Virus record (IMG/VR): IMGVR_UViG_3300036985_002241
Location: 1-35,841 of that record
Source of the DNA: a virus
Length of the DNA stretch: 35,841 bases
Strand: one strand, 5' to 3'
The notes beneath the pieces were generated by a model. It saw only the letters and a list, made by a program, of their open reading frames with translations, ran no database searches and was not told the origin of the DNA. Below are positions 30,193-35,841 of this stretch, in pieces. A program made the position numbers and the translations under genes. Position 1 is the stretch's first letter; every line of letters begins with the position of its first letter.

Positions 30193-30655
30193 TGTGGGCT
30201 TTCTTTAAATTGTCTTTAATTGTCTTAATATCATTTGCAACTGTTCTGTAAGGAATGTTAGTTTTTCGGCTTACTGCTCTGCAATCTCCTAACTTAACGT
30301 ACATTTTAAGTAGGTTCTTTTCGTAGTAGTCAAAGTCATCGGAGTATTTATCGTTAAGCATATTTACTATTTCGTTATAAATAACCTCTTTTTGTTCTTG
30401 TTCTTCAACATCCTGGTTCTCCTGCAATGGCTGAAATGGTGTGATGTACTTTTGTCTAAACTTATTAGAGTGCCATGTTAACCAAACCACTTTAGCAAAA
30501 AAAAAGGATAAGTTTCTAATTTCGGTAAACTCATATTTCTTTTCGTGAATAAATAGTATAGCTTCGGAGTGTAGATCATCTACTAATTCATTATTCTTAC
30601 ATACGTTTTCTGTAATTATTCTATATTTTTTATTTAATAATTCAGCAAAACTCAT
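30173..30655 (-). CDS. Sigma-factor-like late transcription regulator
   Basis: The 160-residue protein resembles a small sigma-70 family factor. Residues about 24-70 (LVDDLHSEAILFIHEKK, then IRNLSFFFAKVVWLTWHSNKF) fit region 2, with aromatic residues for core binding and promoter melting. Residues about 118-150 (KMYVKLGDCRAVSRKTNIPY, then RTVANDIKTIKDNL) form an HTH like region 4. A Glu/Gln-rich linker separates them. It is the first gene of the run leading into glycan, terminase and virion genes and has its own Bacteroidetes-type promoter. It probably directs host RNA polymerase to late promoters. Poor similarity to named sigma groups is expected for phages. Confidence 0.7.
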   Translation of the reverse strand: MSFAELLNKKYRIITENVCKNNELVDDLHSEAILFIHEKKYEFTEIRNLSFFFAKVVWLTWHSNKFRQKYITPFQPLQENQDVEEQEQKEVIYNEIVNMLNDKYSDDFDYYEKNLLKMYVKLGDCRAVSRKTNIPYRTVANDIKTIKDNLKKAHNEENTD

Positions 30656-30659
30656 TATG

Positions 30660-30689
30660 CAAATGTAATTAAAATTTTATAGTTGCAAA
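30660..30689 (-). promoter_or_regulatory. Promoter of the sigma-like gene
   Basis: On the minus strand TTTG (30689-30686), 18 bases, TACATTTG (30667-30660) fits the host promoter consensus. The box ends only four bases before the ATG at 30655, so the mRNA should be leaderless or nearly so. The promoter lies wholly in the 45-base gap after the nuclease gene. Confidence 0.7.
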
Positions 30690-30700
30690 CTTTATACAAT

Positions 30701-31057
30701 TTATTTTAATAAGTTGTTAAAATGGGTCAACTCCTTAAATTGATCTAAAGATCTAATCAAATGATATTCATATCCAGCCTTAGTTATTCGTTGCTCAAAA
30801 TCCTTTTGCTCAGCACTTTGAATACCTTTATCAGTCTTTAATTCAATAAAGCATAGTTTACCATTCGGGAATATTACGACCAAATCGGATGCACCCTTTA
30901 AAAGTCCAGTTGCTTTAAAAGTCATAGCCTCACGAATATTCCTTGTGCCTCCATTTGGAATTGAGAATATTAGGCCTCTGTTTGGATTGTTTGTTAAGCA
31001 ATAGTTATTGTTGAACCAAAGGTAAATCTGTTGCTGTAAGTAGTTTTCGCTTTTCAT
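30701..31057 (-). CDS. VRR-NUC domain nuclease
   Basis: The 118-residue protein is a stand-alone VRR-NUC module. It shows IPNGGTRN near residue 33, then ATGLLKGASDLVVIFPNGKLCFIELKTDKGIQSAEQKDF with the catalytic D...E-x-K pattern (Asp57/58 region, Glu72, Lys74) and Gln82, and finally AGYEYHLIRSL. Related phage proteins cut branched DNA or act with helicases. It overlaps the SF2 helicase gene by 53 bases, which suggests that the two work together. Confidence 0.88.
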   Translation of the reverse strand: MKSENYLQQQIYLWFNNNYCLTNNPNRGLIFSIPNGGTRNIREAMTFKATGLLKGASDLVVIFPNGKLCFIELKTDKGIQSAEQKDFEQRITKAGYEYHLIRSLDQFKELTHFNNLLK

Positions 31058-32510
31058 TTATTAAAGTTGTTATAAAGTTTCTATGCCAATGATTGTTTTT
31101 TTTATTGTATTTCTTGCACCATTTAGATAATTCAATTAGACTAATATTTTCACAATATTCATTAGTTACTAATTCTTTATGCTTGTTTTGGTAATTAACA
31201 ATATGTTCAGCCACCTTGTGAAGTATAGCGTATTCCTTCCATCCTTTCTCTGCGGCTACTTCATAAAGCCTTTCTGTTGGTATATTGATAGGATTTTTTT
31301 TGATAAGCAAATATAGTTTCTGTTCTTTTTCTTGTGCATCTTGCTTTGATTTTTCTTCTTCAAAGCTATGGCCACAATTCTCACATATCAACTTTCTTGT
31401 ATGTTGAATAAAACTACACTTTGGACATTCTTTTGATGGCATAACTCCATTACCATCTGATTTAGTGCCTTGTTTAAAATACTTTTCCCAATCGTAATAG
31501 TCATCATAAAAACCAAACCTGTCAGTATTTTTACCTAAATCTATTATTGTAAAATGCTCCTTACCTTCATAAAGCCTTGAACCTCTGCCAATCATTTGAA
31601 GATATAAAGCAAGTGATTTAGTTGCTCTGTTTAAGAATATAGTTTTAACACTTGGCTCATCAAAGCCAGTAGTAAGCACACCAACATTACATAGTATGGC
31701 ATCATCTTCTAATTTAAACTTTTGAAGTATAACCTTCCTTTCGTTTGCAGGAGTTAATCCGTCTAAATAATAAACATTATAACCGTCGTTTCTAAAAGCA
31801 TTATAGACACAATTATTATGGTTAATATTAACATTGAATATAAGTGCTTTCTTATCTAAAGAATATTCCCTGTATGCTTTTAATACATTAAAAACCATTT
31901 GCTCTGATGAATAAAACTGGTCTAATTGATTTGTATCAAAATCGCCTCCTTTTGTTTTAAACTTCTGAACACCAACAACATCAGATGCAACTCCATAAGC
32001 TTTAGCATTTAATAAATAACCACTTTCAATTAAATTTGAAATTGTAGTAGGCATTAATAATTTTTGATATACATTACAAAGAGGATCAGTTCCAATTGGT
32101 GTGGCAGTAACACCCAATACTTTTACATTTTCATCAGTAAAAAAAGGCATCTTTTTAAAGTTTCCAATGTGGCACTCATCAATAATAACAAGCCCAAACT
32201 TTGGAAGTTTATTAATCCTTCTATGTATTGTTTCAACCATACCTACATAATAATCATAATTATTAGGTATTACCTTTATTCCATCTGAAATTGAGAAACA
32301 TCTTTCGCCTAAAGACTTTTTTGCTTGTTCAAGTAATTCAGTCCTATGTACTAAAATTAGTATCTTTTTAACTTCAATAGCAAAAAACCTTTTGGCAATC
32401 TCGCAGAATGTAAATGTCTTTCCTGCTCCAGTAGGTAATTGTAATAGTACGTTTTTTTCTGTGCAACTTTCAATATCTTGAATTGATTGCCATTGATAAT
32501 CTCTTAGCAT
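31005..32510 (-). CDS. SF2 DEAD/DEAH-type helicase with zinc ribbon
   Basis: Motifs appear in order: Q-like LRDYQWQSI, Walker A PTGAGKT (residues 26-32), VHRTELLEQA (Ia), DECH (111-114), TATP (135-138), then LTTGFDEPSVK and QMIGRGSR (305-312). A zinc ribbon follows with Cys362, Cys365, Cys376 and Cys379. The C-terminal 110 residues are helical and charged. Similar phage helicases of the RecG/UvsW/RadD-like type remodel branched DNA. The zinc ribbon after the helicase core resembles RadD. It is next to a primase-helicase and a VRR-NUC nuclease. Confidence 0.9.
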   Translation of the reverse strand: MLRDYQWQSIQDIESCTEKNVLLQLPTGAGKTFTFCEIAKRFFAIEVKKILILVHRTELLEQAKKSLGERCFSISDGIKVIPNNYDYYVGMVETIHRRINKLPKFGLVIIDECHIGNFKKMPFFTDENVKVLGVTATPIGTDPLCNVYQKLLMPTTISNLIESGYLLNAKAYGVASDVVGVQKFKTKGGDFDTNQLDQFYSSEQMVFNVLKAYREYSLDKKALIFNVNINHNNCVYNAFRNDGYNVYYLDGLTPANERKVILQKFKLEDDAILCNVGVLTTGFDEPSVKTIFLNRATKSLALYLQMIGRGSRLYEGKEHFTIIDLGKNTDRFGFYDDYYDWEKYFKQGTKSDGNGVMPSKECPKCSFIQHTRKLICENCGHSFEEEKSKQDAQEKEQKLYLLIKKNPINIPTERLYEVAAEKGWKEYAILHKVAEHIVNYQNKHKELVTNEYCENISLIELSKWCKKYNKKNNHWHRNFITTLINEKRKLLTATDLPLVQQ

Positions 32511-32511
32511 A

Positions 32512-34884
32512 TTAAAAAGGATCTTCTAAAAGTTCGTTACTTACTATTGCACCCTTTTCAACACTCCCTATAACAAACCATCTTTGGCCATTAGTATTTC
32601 CTTCTGAGTATGTTAATTTCTTAAACTCTGCATATTTTTTTATCCATTTCATAATTGTTCTGTTTGTTACAAATTTTCTAGCATCCGGATACTCTTCGCA
32701 ATATTTATTTAAAACTTCATTTTTACCAATCCTGCAATTAATATCAATAGATCCATCGTTTGTCCATTCGTAGAATTCTTGGCTTGTTTCATTTATAAAT
32801 TTACGCAACTCTAAATTATTAGTACCTGACTTTACAAGGCCATTTGCTAAATAATATTGAATACAATTTATCATAAATTTATCAAAAAGCTGCCATTCTA
32901 AATCAGACCATTCATCAAATAATAAATTTCCAAATTCATCTAGAGGGGTGTGATTTACTCCAAAATAGTTACTCATTTCTATTTCAAAAATTCTACGTTG
33001 AAAAGAACCTCCATCTGTTTTAATAGTATAGTTAGTGCTAATAATAATTTTAGGACTATCTTTTACTGGTATTTTAATAGCATCCTTACCCTTATATTCA
33101 ATAGTTATACCTTCGGTAATTACTGAAAACAATCTTTCAAACTCAAAGTTTTTACGAACATCATCAAAGGCCAACACTTGCGTATCTGTGTTTACGGTCT
33201 GAAATGCAAATGATTTATTAAAATCAAAGGTTTTACCATCAATTGTTGATGTCTTTTTCATGTGAGAAATAGAGTTGATAATAATTCCCTTTCCGCTTCC
33301 GCCATTTGGAGTATCGCTAATTGTTTCATCATTAAAAATAATAGCCTTATTATTACTTGCAGTCTTATGTGAGTGTAATAAGTAACCTATTACTGACTTC
33401 ATGGTATTGTACTTTTCCTTACTCTGGCCACTAGCAAACCAAATAAAACTCCTAAACTGACTTTCGTGATGATCAACATCCACGTACGTTCTATTTATTA
33501 TCTGTGTTTTCCAAACAAAAGAACTCATATTGTTGTACTCTATTTTTTCTATTGAGTCTTTTTTTATCTTAAGTGCTAAATTTTGGTAGTAAATCATAGC
33601 AAAATCATTACTATCTTTATCAATTGATACGTCTGCTGTGTCAACTATTGATAAGTATTTAGGAGTAAACATTGAAAGTTTTTCGGCTGCAACGTCAAAA
33701 GCCTCTATGTTATTAGATTGAACTAAATTTACTAATATTTCATCTTTTATCTGAAACTCAGTTATTATATCAATAAAGTTATTTTCTTTCTTTACAAAAA
33801 TAAAGGTTTTTGTTTTTTCAGTTGGGTAATATTTAAAGTAATTAAGGCTTTCAAGATATAATTTAAATCTGTAAGCTGAAATTTCTAATTTTCCTTTGTC
33901 GTCAAAATCCCAAAAAACATCAAACTTTATGTTTTCTTTTATTATGTTTATTTCGGCCTCTATGTTATTAGATGAAATTTCCTTAAACTTATCTAAAATT
34001 TGCTTATTGTTTTTACCAGATAAAACTAAATTTTCTAGTACTTTTCTTTTATTATTATCTTCAAATTGCTTACTACCAAAGTTAGCTGAATTTTTATATG
34101 CCGAATTTATTAAGTTATTTATTTCATCTTCGTTAAAATCTTTTTGGGAAAAAGTATGCAGGTATCTAGTGCATACCATTTTATCAACTCCAAAATCGTT
34201 AAAAGCAATGGCCAACTTAAAAAGACTTGAGTTTCTATTGTTATGGTCAAATTTTGATTTAAACCACTTTACTAGCCTATTTGCAATCTCATCACTATCT
34301 ATTATTGGAACATTTGTTACGCACCCTAAATTTATTGTTTCAATAGTTTTTTCAGGGTAAGTAGGTATAAATTTATTGGAATCTAAATTTATATAAATAT
34401 CCTCATCCCAGCTTTCATAACATAGCCTGCTAATATCTTTTCCGCTATCATCAACATTTGGAAATATATCTTTTAATTGCTTAAAAATTTCCTTATATTC
34501 AAAATCAGTATTTACAACAGGTATTTTTACAAGTGCTTTTAATCCATTACCACTAGGAGAAACCCATGCAGAAAAAATTAAATTATTGTTTTTTAAATTT
34601 TCTTTAAAATCAACAACGTCTTCTAAATCGTCAAAGTCAAGTATTGCAAGTCCTGAACCTTGCTTAAAATCAGCCTTACTTCTTACTGAAAAAGTACCGC
34701 AAAAAGTAACTGCCGACAATTTGGATTTAAGTAAATTTCTTTTTTGTTTATCGACCTCTGCCCTTATCTGAGTTACTATATCTTTATGTTTTCCATTTTG
34801 AATCCTATCTAAATAATAAACAGCATCCTTTGGCCTTTCATCGGGAGAAACCGACTTGTTATTTTTAAAATAATTAACTTTCAT
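32512..34884 (-). CDS. Primase-helicase (BT4734-like N-terminus, SF3 helicase)
   Basis: The 790-residue protein combines replication activities. Residues about 60-170 fit the BT4734-like primase-related domain: GTFSVRSKADFKQGSGLAIL, then LDFDDLEDV with Asp83/Asp85, AWVSPSGNGLKALVKIP, and SGKDISRLCYESWDEDIYI. A helical linker follows (about 190-320). The C-terminal part is a phage D5/P4-type SF3 helicase with Walker A GGSGKG (Lys532), Walker B VLAFDDVR and sensor-like KIIISTNY, then the arginine-finger stretch SFQRRIFEIEMS. It should prime and unwind phage DNA. The iteron-like repeats near 35.3 kb may be its origin. Confidence 0.88.
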   Translation of the reverse strand: MKVNYFKNNKSVSPDERPKDAVYYLDRIQNGKHKDIVTQIRAEVDKQKRNLLKSKLSAVTFCGTFSVRSKADFKQGSGLAILDFDDLEDVVDFKENLKNNNLIFSAWVSPSGNGLKALVKIPVVNTDFEYKEIFKQLKDIFPNVDDSGKDISRLCYESWDEDIYINLDSNKFIPTYPEKTIETINLGCVTNVPIIDSDEIANRLVKWFKSKFDHNNRNSSLFKLAIAFNDFGVDKMVCTRYLHTFSQKDFNEDEINNLINSAYKNSANFGSKQFEDNNKRKVLENLVLSGKNNKQILDKFKEISSNNIEAEINIIKENIKFDVFWDFDDKGKLEISAYRFKLYLESLNYFKYYPTEKTKTFIFVKKENNFIDIITEFQIKDEILVNLVQSNNIEAFDVAAEKLSMFTPKYLSIVDTADVSIDKDSNDFAMIYYQNLALKIKKDSIEKIEYNNMSSFVWKTQIINRTYVDVDHHESQFRSFIWFASGQSKEKYNTMKSVIGYLLHSHKTASNNKAIIFNDETISDTPNGGSGKGIIINSISHMKKTSTIDGKTFDFNKSFAFQTVNTDTQVLAFDDVRKNFEFERLFSVITEGITIEYKGKDAIKIPVKDSPKIIISTNYTIKTDGGSFQRRIFEIEMSNYFGVNHTPLDEFGNLLFDEWSDLEWQLFDKFMINCIQYYLANGLVKSGTNNLELRKFINETSQEFYEWTNDGSIDINCRIGKNEVLNKYCEEYPDARKFVTNRTIMKWIKKYAEFKKLTYSEGNTNGQRWFVIGSVEKGAIVSNELLEDPF

Positions 34885-34886
34885 GG

Positions 34887-35114
34887 TTATGATGCAGTTG
34901 TTGTATATGAGTAATAAAATATTGTTTTTGTTTTATATTCAATTTTAGTTAAATCAAATATAACTATGCCATCATCACTGTATGAAACACATATTGTTTC
35001 TTGAATTTCTATTGATTCGACAACTTGCTTTTCCAATTCCGATAAAATTTTAAATTGATTATTAAAACCAATTTCAAAAAACTCTTTTAAATTAAGAACA
35101 ATTAATTTTTTCAT
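34887..35114 (-). CDS. Unknown 75 aa protein behind a structured RNA leader
   Basis: The ATG at 35114 (MKKLIVLNLKEFFEIGF) is preferred over an in-frame ATG at 35150, whose extra 12 codons (MKASKVFLFINI) would be made from the 3' side of a pseudoknot and its U run. Residues 1-45 look helical and amphipathic, and the rest beta-rich with many Tyr and Thr. No family recognised. It lies two bases before the primase start and may be a replication accessory protein. Expression may depend on the leader RNA. Confidence 0.55.
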   Translation of the reverse strand: MKKLIVLNLKEFFEIGFNNQFKILSELEKQVVESIEIQETICVSYSDDGIVIFDLTKIEYKTKTIFYYSYTTTAS

Positions 35115-35127
35115 AATATTTATAAAT

Positions 35128-35211
35128 AAAAAAACCTTAGAGGCTTTCATCGGGCACGACTACTCACCAATAAGGTTTAATTTTAAATTTCTTTAAATTA
35201 GCTTGTGCCCC
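35128..35211 (-). ncRNA. Structured RNA: H-type pseudoknot ending in a U run
   Basis: On the minus strand, GGGCAC (35210-35205) pairs with GTGCCC (35157-35152). AAACCTTA (35178-35171) pairs with TAAGGTTT (35139-35132). The two stems interlock (order A, B, A', B'), making a pseudoknot of about 80 bases. Seven U follow in a row, so the second stem can also act as a terminator with a 31-base loop. It begins eight bases after a TATATTTG promoter box. It could be a free small RNA, an attenuator or a ligand-binding leader. Confidence 0.6.
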
Positions 35212-35219
35212 AGCTTTTG

Positions 35220-35253
35220 CAAATATAATAATAAATTAAATACAAAATACAAA
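35220..35253 (-). promoter_or_regulatory. Promoter for the structured RNA and replication genes
   Basis: On the minus strand TATATTTG (35227-35220) matches TAnnTTTG exactly. TTTG at 35253-35250 lies 22 bases upstream, slightly farther than the usual 19. Transcription would start near 35212-35215, right at the 5' arm of the pseudoknot. The TTTG overlaps the first AGTACGAT octad, so a protein bound there could control it. Confidence 0.6.
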
Positions 35254-35459
35254 GTACGATAAATATTTTTTAAAATACTTTGCGTTGCGGTTCAATCCCA
35301 ATAGTTACGGGCAATAGTACGATAGTACGATTTTTTTACCCTATATGAAAATATTACGGAAAAGATGTGTGTTGCGTGTGTTATCTTACATTATTACACA
35401 CACACAATGTATATTTACCTATAGTGTAGAGTAGGAGGTTTTTTACGTACTATCGTACT
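35253..35459. repeat. AGTACGAT octad repeats, possible operator or origin
   Basis: AGTACGAT occurs at 35253-35260, as a perfect tandem pair at 35316-35331, and inverted at 35452-35459 with a partial second inverted unit (AGTACG, 35451-35446). The tandem and inverted clusters share 14 bases (35316-35329 and 35446-35459). The region from 35115 to 35499 has no convincing gene and includes AT-rich DNA and an imperfect GTGTGT/ACACAC dyad (about 35369-35405). Iterons beside a primase-helicase gene suggest an origin. Tandem octads beside a ribbon-helix-helix gene suggest operators. Confidence 0.6.
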
Positions 35460-35465
35460 TTAAAC

Positions 35466-35492
35466 AAAAAAGCCCCCCATTTCTGAGAGGCT
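35466..35492 (-). terminator. Terminator after the ribbon-helix-helix gene
   Basis: On the minus strand AGCCTCTC, loop AGAAAT, GGGGGGCT form an 8-pair stem with two G-U pairs, followed by six U. It lies eight bases after the stop of the gene at 35500. It separates that gene from the replication operon. Confidence 0.8.
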
Positions 35493-35499
35493 ATTCATA

Positions 35500-35682
35500 T
35501 CAAAAAGGCATTTTAATTATTTCTTTACGTTCTTTTATTTGCTTCCAATCTTTTTGGAGTTTCTCTTTTATTGCAATTCTTATAAATTGGCTAACATTTA
35601 CATCATAACTTTTAAGAATAGCTAAACTTTCAGCTTGTTTTTTGCTTATCATAATAGTTTGTCTTTCAGTATATTGTTTCAT
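35500..35682 (-). CDS. Ribbon-helix-helix (Arc/CopG-like) DNA-binding protein
   Basis: The 60-residue protein opens MKQYTERQTIMISKKQAESL, a strand followed by a helix, then LKSYDVNVSQFIRIAIKEKLQ, the typical second-helix pattern of ribbon-helix-helix proteins (N-V-S-x-F-I-R-x-A-I). The C-terminus is basic. Such proteins bind as dimers to short tandem repeats. Tandem AGTACGAT octads lie 40-180 bases downstream, beyond its own terminator and next to the promoter of the replication side, so they are likely targets. It could set the timing or copy control of replication. Confidence 0.75.
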   Translation of the reverse strand: MKQYTERQTIMISKKQAESLAILKSYDVNVSQFIRIAIKEKLQKDWKQIKERKEIIKMPF

Positions 35683-35715
35683 TTTATTATAATATTTTTT
35701 GCGGTTAGCGAGTAG

Positions 35716-35835
35716 TTATGCCTCATTGTGGTGGACGCACCCAAAACCCTCCTCTGTAACAAAACAGTATCTACTTTTGTCAGTTGCACCTATTGGCACT
35801 TGGTTGTTTTGATTTTCAAATCTGTTTACACCCAT
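35716..35835 (-). CDS. Small 39 aa ORF with CxxxxxxCVHH end
   Basis: An ATG at 35835 opens 39 codons (MGVNRFENQNNQVPIGAT...) that end with RYCFVTEEGFGCVHHNEA. The Cys27, Cys34, His36, His37 cluster could bind metal. The frame is also open up to the window edge, so it might be the end of a longer gene. It lies 33 bases before the ribbon-helix-helix gene on the same strand. Coding status is uncertain, though the composition looks protein-like rather than random. Confidence 0.45.
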   Translation of the reverse strand: MGVNRFENQNNQVPIGATDKSRYCFVTEEGFGCVHHNEA

Positions 35836-35841
35836 AAATTT

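Noticed and set aside
33896-34360. 154-codon plus-strand frame
   Set aside because: It is antisense to the middle of the primase-helicase gene, with Leu/Ser/Phe-rich composition typical of a shadow frame and no promoter or leader.
35128-35211. Hammerhead or preQ1-type identity for the structured RNA
   Set aside because: The CTGANGA core of hammerheads is absent, and the loop and tail sequences do not fit preQ1 class I as I remember it.
35345-35434. 29-codon plus-strand ORF (MKILRKRCVLRV...)
   Set aside because: It is very short, lies within the repeat-rich non-coding region and has no A-rich leader or partner gene.
1-35841. Integrase, CRISPR array, tRNA or insertion sequence
   Set aside because: I looked for these and saw no integrase or transposase motifs, no regularly spaced repeats and no evident cloverleaf. 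A tRNA scan was not run.

Overview
The window reads as a complete or nearly complete genome of a tailed (siphovirus-like) phage of a Bacteroidetes host, most likely a flavobacterium or relative. Reasons: very AT-rich DNA, promoters of the Bacteroidetes type (TTTG, about 19 bases, TAnnTTTG), A-rich translation starts without Shine-Dalgarno sequences, and protein families typical of Bacteroidetes phages (DUF5675 lysis protein, BT4734-type primase domain, XkdF-type protease). No integrase, tRNA or CRISPR was seen, so nothing shows lysogeny by integration.

Layout. (1) 1-400: a small Cro/CI-like repressor on the minus strand, facing a rightward early promoter across an intergenic region with two related dyad operators. 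(2) 413-3614, plus strand: an early operon of ten small genes, including a DUF3127-like OB-fold protein, an ERF single-strand annealing protein, a Gp157-like protein, a small membrane protein and an HTH protein. (3) Everything from 3619 to the right end is on the minus strand and is best read from right to left. From 35.8 to 30.7 kb: a 39-codon ORF, a ribbon-helix-helix protein, a non-coding region with AGTACGAT repeats (possible origin or operator), a short structured RNA behind its own promoter, a primase-helicase, an SF2 helicase and a VRR-NUC nuclease. From 30.7 to 25.1 kb: a sigma-factor-like regulator with its own promoter, then seven translationally coupled glycan genes (five glycosyltransferase-like proteins, a TylF-type and an FkbM-type methyltransferase) and small membrane proteins. 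From 24.8 to 15.8 kb: terminase small and large subunits, a lambda G/GT-like tail chaperone pair with a T9 slippery site, tail completion, two large tail-tip proteins and a short tape measure protein. From 15.8 to 9.4 kb: protease, scaffold, major capsid protein, tail-tube-like protein, a small virion protein, portal and connector, with two terminators around the tube-like gene. From 9.4 to 3.6 kb: fibre and receptor-binding type proteins, then the lysis cassette (two holin-like proteins, DUF5675 endolysin candidate, spanin-like protein), which meets the early operon end to end.

How it works together (inference). Host RNA polymerase would use the TAnnTTTG promoters for the early operon, the replication side and the sigma-like gene. 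The sigma-like protein would then drive late transcription. A 33-base element found nearly identical before the tail chaperone and before the portal block (28 of 33 bases) is the best candidate for its target. The glycan genes lie between the regulator and the terminase in the same coupled run, so they are probably expressed with virion genes and may modify the particle. The most interesting items are the repeated 33-base element, the candidate -1 frameshift site, the promoter-pseudoknot-U-tract RNA at 35.2 kb, the tandem octads next to the ribbon-helix-helix gene, the portal with an extra C-terminal head-protein-like domain, and the unusual head/tail gene order.
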